Made by a program: the position numbers and the translations under genes. This document shows, piece after piece, positions 46,187 to 57,483 of a stretch of 64,000 nt of DNA; within the stretch, counting starts at the first letter, position 1; every line of letters begins with the position of its first letter. Under the pieces are notes generated by a model. That model was not told where the DNA came from. It was given only the letters and a program-made list of their open reading frames with translations, and did no database searches. The DNA comes from Acorus gramineus (lineage: Eukaryota; Streptophyta; Magnoliopsida; Acorales; Acoraceae): assembly GCA_030737835.1 (NCBI GenBank), contig JAUJYN010000017.1, positions 744,001-808,000 on the forward strand, written 5' to 3'.

Positions 46187-48539
46187 AATCCAGTGGGTCG
46201 CTACATCGACGACCCACCGCACCCTCACCCTCACCCTCAATATGGTGACATAGGATATTGGGACTGACTAGGCTGATGGTCACCCTTGGTCCACCGATAG
46301 TCTCTCCCCACTCCGTAGGCCGTTTGGCCACCCCCACATTCAGCACCGTCCGTCCCAAATCAGGAGGTACCTACTGATGGGAGCCCCTGCACGGGACAGC
46401 CTTTCCAACGCCGGGTTAGTCTCTACACGGATCCAACAAAGGGAACCGAACAGCCTATCCATCGCATATGATCCACTCGGATCCGCAGACAACACATCAT
46501 AACAACTCTAATGCCATGAATTCTTCAGAATTCCCTCCAGGGCGCATAACCAGGATGCGGGGAACATATATAATAATAATCATTAACAAGAGTTATAATA
46601 ATAATTATTAACAAGAGTTATAATATTATTGGGACAAGAAACCTTGGGAGGGCATCATGAGGTCCCGATACAGGACATCCCGACAACCAAACAAGGAACA
46701 CGGAGTACCTTAGCCCGGGTCTCAATGTTGACCTCGCAAGGCCCCTCCCTATAATATTATACAAGGCATGCTAGCAATCAATTATATAAATTAAATTAGT
46801 AGGGCGCATGCATAGGCCGAGGCTTCCTAGCATTAGAACAGGGTGACAGGATGCATGGCTCTTACACATATCCTAAGGGTGCAAGTTCCTAACATACAAG
46901 GTCTAGGGTAGCATGCATACTACATTTTTATCATGATTGCATGGATTACACATCACAACAAGTTAATATAAATCCATGGTGCCCCAGGGGAGGGCGGTAC
47001 CTACTGGGTTGAATTGTCTCACTCATAGATAGTCGGGTCGTCGTGCGACCGTTCGTCAAGATCTACAAAATAGGGTAATCAATTCGGTGAGTAAAACGCA
47101 TAAATACAACTAAAATACATTAAAATACCCCAACACTCGGACAAGCGTACATACGGCCCGTACGCACGCGAGTCCGAGCACCCCGACTCACTCCCGAACC
47201 CCCGGGGCAGCCATACCCACGGCCACCCGCACGGGCATGCACCAATGCGCACGCACGCACACACCCCGGCACCATCGGCGCACAGCTGCGCGCCTGCCCA
47301 CGAGCCCCGACGCACTGCCGCACGCACGCGCACACTCGCGCGCGCCCGCGCGCACCGCGCGTCCAGCCCAGCACGCCCCCGCGCGCACTGCGCGCACGCC
47401 CCAGCATGCGCACGCACTGGTCCCCAGCTCCACGCCCAGGCGCATGCCCAGGCGCCCTGCCCCGCACCCAGGCGCAGTGCCCAGGTGCCCTGCCCGCGCG
47501 CGCGCACTCTCGCGCGCACACCTGCGCGCGCCCGCGCGCACTCCCGCGAGCACCCGCGCGCGCGCAAGTGCGCAGACCGCGCCCAGCGCGCGCCCAAGCC
47601 CTCTAAACCTCATTTTCACCCATCCCAACCCCTCACACACACCCTAACACCTCTACCTAGCATGCATGACTTCCCAACCAACCCCTTAAGCCAAGAAAAC
47701 CAAGAAAAAGGAGGGGAGGAGCTCACCTTGGGAGGGAAAAGAAAGGGAGAGGTTCGGTGGCCCTTCGCGCACCGAAACGCCGCCACCGCAACCACCACCT
47801 CCACTCAGCCTCCTCATGGCAGCAAAACAGGGGGGGGGGGGGGGATCCATGCGAATAGAGCTTGAGAGAAGGGAAGAAACAACAACACAACAACACATAC
47901 ACAAAGATCTACCATCCCTTCCTCCACCACCATCTCCTTCTCTTTGTGTCATTCAATCAGACACATGGGGGGGGGGCTTTGAAGGAGAGGAAAGGGACAA
48001 GAAAATGCAGGTCGACGTGCACATTGGGAGGGGAAGAGAGAGAGAGAGAGGAGATATTTATCAAAATATCTTAAGGAGAATTTACTAAGTCGCCCTTCTA
48101 CTAGAAATTCTGCGCAAGCTTCACTGGAACAGCCATAACTTCCCCGATACAGCTCCGAATTGCTTGATTCCAAGACCGATGGAAAGCTAAAAAGATTATC
48201 TACAACTTTCATGTTTATGGCAAGATCAGATAATCTCTCCAGCTAATCCGAAATTAGCGTTAAACATGGAACAGGGCAGCTGCCAGAATTTCCATCCCCG
48301 GGGTATACTTGAAAAAATACCCATAACTTTCACTACAAGAATCCAGTTGGTCTAATTCCACTTCTGTGTGAAAGCTAACTCAAAACTGGACATCTCATAA
48401 TAAAATCATAATTAAACCTCTTCATCTTGGATTTTAACAAAATCAAATCCAAATACCAAATCAGGAATACATAACTTAGGAAAAAAAATTATGTACCCAA
48501 ATCTTCAAACAGAGTGCTCCAAATGACACAGACACAACA
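46187..48539 (-). mobile_element. Type C LTR fragment, minus orientation
   Basis: One GGGTGA unit (about 46215-46240), acceptor TTTTGTAG|AT (47063), hairpin 47136-47178, GC block 47140-47600, donor 47726, a 15-G run (about 47830-47844) and U3 ending GACACAGACACAACA at 48539. It mirrors the plus-oriented type C LTR at 32477, so the two type C U3 ends point outward in opposite directions. Confidence 0.75.
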
Positions 48540-49179
48540 ACCACCACCTCATCAGCCACTCCACCAGCCCTTCCTTGGCTGAAAACAAGGGGGGGAAGGC
48601 ATTAGAGGGAGCTAATGAGAAGAGAAACAACAACAACTACAACAACAACAACACACACACTCACCCATTTTCACTCTCTCTAGTGCTTCTTCTTCTTCTC
48701 CTCCTCCTTTAACAACACACACACACACACACAAAAAAAACAGAGAGGGAGAGGGAGACGAGAGTGAGAGAGTGAAAGATTTTTCTCACTTGGGGGGGAT
48801 GATGAGAAGGAGAGAAAAGGGGGGTGCACTTAAGCCTATTCTCACCCTCTAACACTCAAAAATAGCCAAAGGTTACTTCACCAGTAAGTAAAGGGTGGTA
48901 AGGTTACCAAAGGTCACCACATCCTCAAAAATATCTCACACTATTTGACCAACCAAACCAGGAACTCTCAAAACCCAGATACGGTTTGTAATTGCATATT
49001 TTTTTAAAACGTTACCGGAATTTGATGAAATTTCTATGAATAGTATAAAACGGTACCAGGACCCATAATATGCAGTTAAATTTTCAATCAGAGTATTTCA
49101 ACTCCCGCAGATGGCTAAAATCCAAAATTTTAGCGACTCTAATCGAAAAAATAAGGCTCCAAATGACACAAGCATAACA
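48540..49179 (-). mobile_element. U3 end of the outer minus-oriented LTR
   Basis: ACCACCACCTCATCAGCC to GACACAAGCATAACA. It continues the LTR interrupted at 32476 (both sides lie in the CCACCACCTC region) and ends against CTTAG, the duplication shared with 2604-2608. Confidence 0.75.
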
Positions 49180-49644
49180 CTTAGTATTGAATTGTTGTAA
49201 TTGTGTTTGGTTTCCAGCCACTCACTGAGCTTGTAGCTCACCCCTCATGTATTGTTTCTTTGAAGGGGCAGTGTTGGGCGTGAAGTTGGAGCTTCCCTGT
49301 GGCGTGGTCTTGCGTGCGTGGAGCGTTTCGTCCGGCGGGCAACGAGTGCGAGGCTGTCAGCAGTCCTAGACTCATGTATTTGTTAATCGTTTGTGTTGCA
49401 CTAATTGTATTTTATTTGAACTAGACTTGGCTCTCACAGGATAGTGATTGTGTATTCGAGTCTGTAATAATGTTTTGGTTTACAAACTTAGTGATGTTTT
49501 ATGCTTCCGTTTTCAGTGTGCTATTACTTATCATTGCTTCGTTAGCCTTGTATGTTTTATTGGCATCATTGTTGACCTCTTGTACTTATTACTGATATTA
49601 ATTTCCTTGCCACATCTCGGGAATGGCCGCCCTGGGGCGTGACA
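49180..49644 (+). mobile_element. Plus-oriented LTR, right half of the split copy
   Basis: It starts with the CTTAG duplication, continues the 2534-2608 fragment (TTGAATTGTTG..., TGAGC hairpin 49226-49240) and ends CGCCCTGGGGCGTGACA at 49644. It sits directly in LINE coding sequence. Confidence 0.85.
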
Positions 49645-49752
49645 GAAACCTCTAAAGATTTTTTCAATGGCCTTCATGGTTTTCCTGGGAAGCAAAAAAG
49701 CAGCCCTTCCCACAAAAGATAATAAGTGGCCCTTCTAGCCAACAATGTGTTT

Positions 49753-50970
49753 TCATATTCTATCCACAAGTGGCAGGTATGTAGCATGTGTAAGTGCTTT
49801 GTCTACAAGAAGAAGTCCCAAGTAGCGGACAGGGAGGGAACCCGTGTTGATCCCAAGCGCCTCAGTGAAAGCCAAGTGACCACAAAATAGTTTGCTTAGG
49901 AATGCTAGTGATTTCGAGGAATTGAGTGCGAGGCCTGATCTCCCTGCAAAATCAGTAAACTGAGCTCGTACTCCCTGGGTAGACTTGAAAGAACCATAAC
50001 AGAATACCAACAAGTCATCCACGAAGAGTAAGTGTGATATCTGGTCTTTGTGCTTCAGAAAAGGACCAATGCGTCCCTCTGCAATGGATTTGTCCAAAAG
50101 GGTTGAGAAGGATTCCATTACAAGGACAAATAGCAGGGGGGATAGTAGGTTGCCCTATCGAAGACAATAGGTGGCACTAAAGAACCCGTGGGGGGACCCA
50201 TTGATGAGCACTGAGAACTTTAGGGTCTCAATGCATTCACGGATCCATCCAATCCAAGTAGGAGGGAATTTCATCCCACGTAGGACTGCATAGACGAATG
50301 ACCATTGGATGTTGTCGAATGCCTTCCACAAGTCCACCTTGATTGCGGCCCTGCTCTGATGAGCCCTGTGGATCAAGTAGTGGACCAATTCATGTGCGAG
50401 GAGCACACCATGAGAGATGTTATGCCCCTTGATAAAATTTGTTTGGTTGAGGCTCACGAGTCGCCGGAGGACAAGCTGGAGGCTGGAGGCCATGATTTTT
50501 GTTATAAGTTTGTATAGGGTGCCACACAACGATATAGACTTGAAGTTTTCTAGTGAGTCAGCAGAGTTTCCTTTCAGCACTAGGCAGATGAATGAGTGAT
50601 TAAGTTGCGTCACCAAAGGAGAAGAATTCTTTGATTGCTTGGATAACATCCTTGCCACTAGTTCCCAACAATGCTTGAAGAAGAAAACATTGAAGCCATC
50701 TAGGCTCGGATTGCCATTGGATTTCATAAGCTTGAGGTTCAAAATAATTTCCTCCTCTGTGACTGCAGAGACAAGTTGAACTACTCCGTAATCTGAAATA
50801 GAAGATTTGAAGTCCAGAGGCTCTGTACAGGTAGAAGGGGGCTGGTTGAGTTTGGTGAAAAAGCTAACCACCTGATCCTTAACTACCGCTGGATCCTCAG
50901 TAGGTAGATCCGTCCTCATTGGTAACTCTCCACAGCGTGTTTTGAGCCTTTCTTCCTGCGAAAGAGGCAT
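49753..50970 (-). pseudogene. LINE ORF2 reverse transcriptase region
   Basis: From 50970 the frame reads through the early RT motifs (SNGNPSLDGFNVFFFKHCW, FKSISLCGTLYKLITK) to IKVDLWKAFDNIQW (first catalytic Asp) and ends in GFFSATYCLR. A shift and a stop occur near 50155. From 50118 the next frame gives MESFSTLLD and SHLLFVDDLLVFC, the FVDD catalytic pair, then a region typical of the RT thumb (VRYLGLLLVDKALTHATYLPLVDRI). Non-LTR RTs of this type copy element RNA at the nicked target. The order and motifs are right, but the frame is broken, and the C-terminal cysteine-rich and RNase H-like parts are outside the window. Confidence 0.85.
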
Positions 50971-51209
50971 AAAAGAACGCCGTGTTGCAGTCGCTCAACT
51001 GTAACTAGTTTTGTCAAGATTTTTGCCTGATCATTGACTCTTCTCTTGCAAGCAAAGTCTTGTAAGTAGAACGCTCTTAGGACTCCCTTTGAATAAGGTT
51101 CGGTTGAGGGGTTTCAATTGGAGTTGGGACTGCATCCACTCCAGGATTGTCTTTGGCGTGCAATGAGATCAACCGTGGGATTGAATTCCTCTCGCGCCCA
51201 AAGTTTTAG

Positions 51210-52030
51210 CTAAGCTTTGAGCCTCTGTAGTTTGGTTGCCAGTCGATACATTGCCGATCCACGTATCTCCACCTCCCAAGCCATGCAGACAACATCCATA
51301 AAATGCTCATGTTGAGTCCATGCATTGAAGAACATAAAAGGTTTTGGGCCAGAGGGAAAAGAAGGTACCGAAATTAAATGCATGGCCGAGTGATCTAAAA
51401 GACCCTGCGGGTGGTAGATTACCATGGCTTCGAGATGTAAGAGAAGCCAATCATTGTTGGCGAGAATTATGTCCAAATGCCCCATAATCCGGTTGTCCTA
51501 TCTGTTTGACCAAGAGAGTGTGTTACCCGAGTGATGGATGTCCATTAGATGGCAAGCGTCAATGCAGTCGTTGAATTGCTTAAGTCTCGTGGCACGTAGG
51601 GGCCATCCTCCCACTTTTTCGTGGGTGTTGTGCACTTTATTGAAGTCTCCTCCCACTCTCCATGGTCCTTGCACTGCATGAGAAATTTGAATGAGATGGT
51701 GTCATAGCCTCAATCTCTCGGCATAGCAGTTTGAGGCATAAATGAAAGTACGAAATGACTGTCTATTGAAAGGAAGGTGGATGACTTGAAAGTGAAGCAG
51801 CTAAGCAGACTTCTCTAGAGGCAAAATGCCCACACATTTGGAGTCCCAAAACAGTAAGATTCTGCCCTCCAAGCAAAGATGATGAGAAATGTTATTCCAT
51901 GAGGGCCCGAATAAATTTCACTTGCTCTGCATTTTGGGGCTGGACTTTTGTTTCCAAAAAAGCTAACATTTGAAAGTTGATCTTTCTCAGAAAATTGCAT
52001 GTATCCCTTTGCTTCTCCCTTTGGCTGAGC
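51210..52030 (-). pseudogene. LINE ORF2 endonuclease region
   Basis: The N-terminal FLETKV motif of AP-type endonucleases is readable near 51950 in one frame. The C-terminal part (51485-51210) shows LDIILANNDWLL and LLDHSAMHL, corresponding to the family's DH(S) active-site end. The intervening sequence is broken by stops. This domain nicks the target in L1-like elements. It is clearly decayed here. Confidence 0.7.
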
Positions 52031-52130
52031 CCACAAATGTTCTAGATTAGACAGTTCATAAGCAACCAGCTGATAGGGGAGCCCACCTGAGCTAGGTTGT
52101 TGATGGGCCTTGGGAGCCCCCTCTTTGTGC

Positions 52131-53905
52131 TTACTTCCTCGTCATTCTCTTGGATTGGTTAAGGGAGGTAGACGGATCTCCACCCCCCGAGTGATATCCG
52201 CTAAATCCGACCTTTTTATCTTTCTGCGGATGGGTATGCCCTGCCTTGGGAACCATAGAGCTCGTGAGCTTGACCGTTGAAGCAAGAGAGTCATGTTGGG
52301 CTAAATTTTGTGTGGGGGAGGGTTGTGCCAGTGCCACATCATGTCCCTGCTGGTGAGAACAAACCGTCTCCTTACCTTGTACCCTCTCCTTTACTGGTGT
52401 GAGAGTTGGGTGGGGATTCATTCCCTGTATGACAAGCTCGAGCGCTTCCACCGCTGCTTGAAGGTCATTCTTAGTAGTTTGTTGGCCTTTGTTGGGCTCC
52501 CCACCATGGGCTACTTCATCCTCCATCTAGGGTGACTTGGGTACTTGGTTGATCACCCTTGCTATTCATCGGGCGGTGAATGTGTGGCTTGTTTCTCCAA
52601 CAACACTCTAGGGGTAGGATCTAGAACCTCATCAATGGATTCTAGAGCTGCAAATTGATTGGCAAGTTGGACCGCTGTGGTGGAAAGTTTGGCCCTAGGG
52701 TCTTGTGTTATGGGTGAAGGTCCCGCCTTTCTAGTTACCACCCTCCACTCTGTGGTCGTACTTGTCGTTGGCGTGGTCATTGCCACGTGATTATGTTGTG
52801 AGTTGGGCGGAGCTCCTGAATTCGGTGGAGCTTGAATTTGATCTGTTGGTGACAAAGCACATTGGTCAGCTGAATGCCCGAAAGTGCAGTAGTTTTGCAT
52901 GGGATTGGCTTCCAATCATACTCCACTTTCAGTATTCTAATTTCCTCCCCATCGCGCACCCTAATGGAGCCTGGTATACTCAATTGAGCAGAGACTTCGA
53001 CACATACTTTCACATACACTAAATGGGACTGTTCTGTAGTAGCTGAGTCTGAGTAGAGCAGAGTCCCAATGGTGCTAGCCAACTTGCTGAGCATATGTTG
53101 CCCCCACATGTGTAGTGGTAGAGAGGGGAACCTCACCCAGATGGAGATGGATACAAGCCTCTCGAATTCCATTTTAGTCTCCCCAGTCCATTGGCGAAGG
53201 ACCAAACGGTCTACCGCTCATTAGCCACCGGCCTCCTTTGATGACCGCCCGCATGTCTTCTTCCAATGACAATTTGGCTATGAAAAATCCTCCTTCCCTT
53301 AACATGATGTCAAGCGATCCTTTGGGTTTCCATGTGCGCATAAGAAAATCCACAAATGGCCTATAGAAAGGGCATTTAACAATGACATAACCTAGCAAGG
53401 AAAACTTCCAATGTTCCATCATTTCCACCGTGTCTTCATGGTAGCAAGAGGCGGTTACCTGACCATCTTCCCTATCTGGTGCAATCAGTTCTAGCACCGT
53501 AGAGCGTGTGCGTGTGATCACTGAGGTAGAAGGGAGAAGTTGTGCCCAAGTTTTGGGCTGAGCAGCAAATGTAGCCTTCACATTTGTAGTCGGTACACGA
53601 CTGCTCCTCATTGGAGCCCGCCCTGAAGGGATCCTTCCCCCCTGAGAGATTTGGGCACGTCCTGGAGTTGGCAAAGCAGATCCAGCATCCCCAGCCATAG
53701 CTGTCATCGGATTCGCACTAGGATCCTTTGTCTCACTAGTGGAGGGAATAGATCTAGCTCCTCTTGTCCCCGCTACAGAGGAGTCACCCTCAATGGCTTT
53801 GCCTTTGTCTTTCCCTAAGTTGAAGGAGAGGAGAATCCGGTTGATAGTATCTTCCTTCGGGAGTTTGGCCATCGCCGTCGCCTTTGAAGGAGCCACGAAA
53901 GTCAT
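52131..53905 (-). pseudogene. LINE ORF1, gag-like RNA-binding protein
   Basis: From 53905 about 243 codons: a low-complexity N-terminus, then SLLGYVIVKCPFYRPFVDFLMRTW-type sequence through FFIAKLSLEEDMRAVIKGGRW, the DUF4283 domain found in ORF1 and related proteins of plant LINEs. A frameshift at about 53200 leads to the frame with VSISIWVRFPSLPLHMWG. Another near 52890 splits a CCHC-type knuckle (YCTFGHSADQC). A Ser/Thr/Pro-rich tail runs to about 52131. ORF1 proteins coat element RNA; this copy has at least three shifts. Confidence 0.8.
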
Positions 53906-54164
53906 CGCTGTCGTCGGTGCATTTATCGTTACTGGCGACGGGCCCAGCGCCAGAGAAGAAGCGGCTGTGTCTCCCTCCTTAGCCGCGACGAGGGGGGGTG
54001 TCCTAGAGAAAGGACCTGTTGGTCAGCGTCCCTCATATCCAACGGGAGTCGATCAGAGGTGCCAGTCAGCATCGACGCCGGCATCGAAACCCCCCACTCC
54101 CCCAAAGATTTTTTCGAAATGCCCTAGCTTTTCGCCCTAGTTCATGCCGGGTTGATGATCCAAG

Positions 54165-54210
54165 CATTGGAGGCTTAATAATTATATATAGACATTGGAG
54201 GCTTAATAAT
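54165..54210 (+). repeat. 18-bp direct repeat next to the LINE 5' end
   Basis: CATTGGAGGCTTAATAAT occurs at 54165-54182 and exactly again at 54193-54210, 10 bp apart. It may be a local duplication linked to a break or insertion at the LINE boundary. Confidence 0.85.
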
Positions 54211-56380
54211 GCTCCCACATGGTCAATTTAACTTTCAATGAAATCTTATTGAGGTATATATATCCCCAAAAATTATTTAACAGAGATTCTTTAATTCCGT
54301 GACCTAAAATTTGCCCAAGGTGAAAAAATTCTAGGCCAATTGAAAACTTCACTACATACACCTTGAAACACAAAATCTCATCAGAGTACTGTTCAACCCA
54401 ACATCAGCCGCGCATGCGAAGTTCTTCCATCATTGGAAAATCCATCATGGATGCAGTTTACCGACATGTTACATGTTTGACAAAATATACATGATGAAGG
54501 CAAGCGGACTATGGGGATAGACAGAGACTTAAATTATGACACTAGTACTCGCATTCCAAAGTTTGTAATCATGTCATTAATTAATTAACAAAACCATACC
54601 TCATTAATTTAAAAAAGGGAAATTAAAATGCAAATGTTACATTCATACAGTAAAGGCTTTGTTATAGCACATTTTGAATTTTTTACAACGATTAAATTTT
54701 AGTTGCCGAAATAAAAGAAAGATCTATCAAGAGATCTGATTTTAATATAAAAGTAAACTAACCAAAATGTGCCTAGTATGACCTTGTATGAACTCTTATA
54801 TTCCCCGAAATTGAATGTCTACCCATGTTCAATGGGAAAATATCTAATAAACACAAGTACAATAAATTTTTTTGCTCCCAACAGCGACAGTATATCCCCC
54901 CGCCCCCGAAATTGGTGTTCATCGGTGTTGATTGTTGATTATTGTTTATTTTATTTTGTTTTATTAGTAGACTCCTCCATCACCTTTCTCTACTTTGAAC
55001 ATATTCGTTTTGATTTTAAAATAAAATTAAGATGCATACGTACCATTTAACAAAAATAAAATAAAATAAAGTGACTGTATATTATTTAATTTCTGATTTA
55101 ATCAATTTGGCTCACCAATTTGATCAAAGTTTTGAGTCATAATTCAATCAGGATTCTTCTCAATCTAGATGAGAGTGGCTTAATAGGATAGCAAAGAAAC
55201 CCTAGCTCCTTCCAACCTTCTCCAGAATTTAACGTTATCTACTTCTCAAAACCCAAGGAAAGAAACGGAATAATGTGATCCCATGTTGGGTACTCTTTGC
55301 AAACTAATAAAACCATGCGGTTCATGAAATGTAATGATGAAAAATTAAAGAACCAAAATAGAAGTTCTACCCATTCATTGATTGTTCCAACCTACATTGA
55401 GGACCCCTGCCTCCTCAAAAGCATATCAATTCTGTTGAGTAAGGCTATTTCTTTAACCGACAATGTTTCCGATTTCAAGTCATAAAGCATCCACCATCAT
55501 ATTATATATTAGTCTTTAAGCACTTGTTTCTAGGGAGTGGATGACCATGGGGCCTTTGCCAAGTTGTCAAACTTTATGAGATAAGATCCAATCAATGTTA
55601 GATACTTTTATATGAGATTTAATCAAGGGTTGACACATGTTTAAAGAATCCATAAAATTTACATGCTAAGCATATGAGAAAACACATGTTAGTCCTTGAT
55701 TGAGGACGGACACGAAAAGCCTAATTAGATCTCATCTCCAACTTTATCGAGTTAATCAGTTGACATTTAGCTCGCTATAAGAATTTTTATCTAGTTATTC
55801 AAATTTGATCAATTGTATAAATTGATTTTGCACCCATCATAATGACACATGTTATCCTATAATTCTTCAGAGTTGATCCTTTTTTTTTCATCGGTTCATG
55901 TCAACTTGGATCATCAAATATAAAAGAAAATAAAATTCAAGTCTTAATCTATGTTGTGAACCGAACTTTAGTTAAGTCAGCTAGCACCGTCCTCTCCATA
56001 AGGGAGATCAATGGATAAAACCCAAGGGGCACCAACCTTAAAAAGAAGTCATAATCCATGTTAAGGAGAAAAAAATCTAATAATCAAATCAAAAGTGACA
56101 GATTTAGAATGACATGAAAAAAATCTAATAATCATATCAAAATTATATATGTTCATGATATATATAATTTAATAAAAAAATAAAATATATACTCCAACAA
56201 ATTGTATGAAGTCATTTTTAAACAATGTGAAAATATTCAAATAATATATATATTTTGTTGAACAACTTGAGATAATATATGAAACTTTGGAAAAAAAACT
56301 ACAATAGTCCTGAACAACATTCTATACTATTCAATTTAGGTAAATGTGCCTCTTTTTAAAACTCCACAACCACCAATTCC
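54211..56380. other. AT-rich intergenic region
   Basis: About 2.2 kb with no recognisable gene, RNA gene or transposon domain. Sequence around 55395-55500 (CATTGAGGACCCCTG, CATAAAGCATCCACCATCAT) is repeated in diverged form at 57955-58020, so the right part belongs to the duplicated gene block. Confidence 0.6.
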
Positions 56381-56382
56381 CT

Positions 56383-56392
56383 CTATATATAG
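56383..56392 (+). promoter_or_regulatory. TATA box of the proline-rich gene
   Basis: CTATATATAG, 64 bp before the ATG, preceded by CCACCAATTCC. The same arrangement precedes copy 2 (58692-58700). A start near 56420 would leave a leader of about 35 nt. Confidence 0.7.
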
Positions 56393-56617
56393 GGTGGAAA
56401 CACACACCACAGTGAATAAAAACAGAAAACCAGAGAGGTGTGTAAGTAGTACAGCATGGGCTACTATGGTGTGTTCATCATCTATGCAACAATGGTGCTT
56501 GTTCTAGTCACAAGGCCTTCTTTTGGCAATGAGAGCCCTCCACCACCTTACTACCATAAACCTTGGCCACCACCATCACCTCCACACTGCCACAAATCAC
56601 CACCACTAGAGCACTAC

Positions 56618-56660
56618 CAACACCACCATCACCATCACCATCACCATCACTACCACCACC
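56618..56660 (+). repeat. CACCAT microsatellite encoding a poly-His tract
   Basis: CACCATCACCATCACCATCA-type repeat in frame, giving ten consecutive His codons, flanked by Tyr and Pro residues. Confidence 0.9.
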
Positions 56661-56824
56661 CGCCACCGCCTCACCCGGTGCACGTCTCTAAGCCACCTCC
56701 ACCGAAAGCCTATTATGCTCACCCGCCGCCACCAAACCCAATTTACAAGATCATTTACACTTCACCACCACCGCCAATAAAGACAACCTATGGGCACCCA
56801 CCACCACTACCACCACCACCCATA

Positions 56825-57074
56825 GTAACAAAGTTCGTGTACGGCAAATATTCGGTCAATGTTATGTTCGATACGGTACGTGTACATTCGTAAATCATAC
56901 GGGATAAATACGGAAAAGTACGGGGATAATTAGACAATTTTCTAGATAATTTAAGCATTAGTATGTATTAATGAATTTAATATGCATTATGTTCGGTACG
57001 GTACGTTTTGTACGTTTGATGTCTAATCGGAGTACTTTAACGAATATTCGGATAAGTACGGAGTACTTTGTTAC
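56825..57074. mobile_element. MITE-like TIR insertion (250 bp) in the proline-rich gene
   Basis: The ends are inverted repeats: GTAACAAAGT at the left and ACTTTGTTAC at the right. Pairing continues imperfectly inward (TTCGG...CCGAATATTCG). Both sides carry TA (56823-56824 and 57075-57076), a possible 2-bp target duplication. The interior is AT-rich with repeated GTACGG motifs. There is no coding capacity. The superfamily is uncertain: TA suggests mariner-type, but the termini are not those of typical Stowaway. Confidence 0.7.
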
Positions 57075-57483
57075 TATGCCACCACCCAAGACCAATTACC
57101 CGTACTCACCGCCTCCCAAGACCAAGCACACTCGCTCGCCGCCTCCGAAGACCATTTACACTCCTCCTCTTCCTGCACCGCCGCCGCCGCCAAAGATAAA
57201 ATATCCGCAGCTACCACCACCCAAGACCAAGTGCCCACACCCGCCGCCACCGCCCAAGACCAAGTACCCACACCTGCCACCACTGCCACCCAAGACAGAG
57301 TACACCCACCCACCACCACCACCGAAGACAATATATACACACCCGCCACCACCCAAGACAACCTATAACTACCCACCACCGCCACCGAAGAAGGAGCACG
57401 AACACAAGCATCCTCCGCTGTCCAAGGCTCCATACGTGCATCACCATTACCCACCACCACCACCACCTTATAAGGCTCATTAA

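Larger units (their letters stand above)
2609..49179 (-). mobile_element. 46.6-kb nested retrotransposon complex with CTTAG target duplication
   Basis: The left end starts TGTCACGCCCCAGGGTGG, which is the sense 3' terminus of an LTR. The right end finishes CACAAGCATAACA, the sense 5' terminus. Both lie between exact 5-bp copies of CTTAG (2604-2608 and 49180-49184), and the flanking plus-LTR sequence is continuous across them. The interval is therefore best read as one original minus-oriented insertion (element or solo LTR) expanded by later insertions and inter-element recombination. Most inner junctions show no matching duplications, so the order inside is only partly resolved. Confidence 0.75.
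49645..54145 (-). mobile_element. L1-type LINE, 3' part removed by the LTR nest
   Basis: On the minus strand: a GC-rich 5' region (53906-54145), ORF1 with a nucleic-acid-binding domain and zinc knuckle, then ORF2 with endonuclease and reverse transcriptase. Coding sequence runs straight into the LTR at 49644 with no poly(A). The 3' end should therefore lie left of the window, beyond the other side of the nest. Frameshifts are frequent. The 5' boundary near 54145 is approximate. Confidence 0.85.
56456..57483 (+). pseudogene. Proline-rich, extensin-like cell-wall protein gene split by a small transposon
   Basis: The ATG at 56456 follows a good TATA box. Residues 1-25 (MGYYGVFIIYATMVLVLV...SFG) form a signal peptide, so the product is secreted. 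Then come SPPPP-type and HP-rich segments, a 10-His run, and PPPP-K/Y units (KPPPPKAYYAHPPPP). At 56825-57074 a 250-bp TIR element interrupts the frame and gives a stop at 56891. After it, from 57076, the Pro-rich frame resumes (PPPKTNYPYSPPPKTKHTR, then repeated PPPPKTKYPH) to TAA at 57481-57483. Such proteins are hydroxylated and cross-linked in the wall. The two coding parts are in different phases, and removal of the element plus one TA would not restore the frame, so copy 1 is probably inactive. Alternatively part of the insert may be spliced. Tyr residues in YxY/KxxY context are typical cross-link sites. Confidence 0.75.

Noticed and set aside
49645-49649. GAAAC as a target duplication for the outermost plus LTR.
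   Set aside because: The other end lies outside the window, so it cannot be tested.
54769-55050. A 93-codon plus-strand frame as a small gene.
   Set aside because: AT-rich, hydrophobic low-complexity translation, no homologous domain recognised and no conserved counterpart in the duplicated block.
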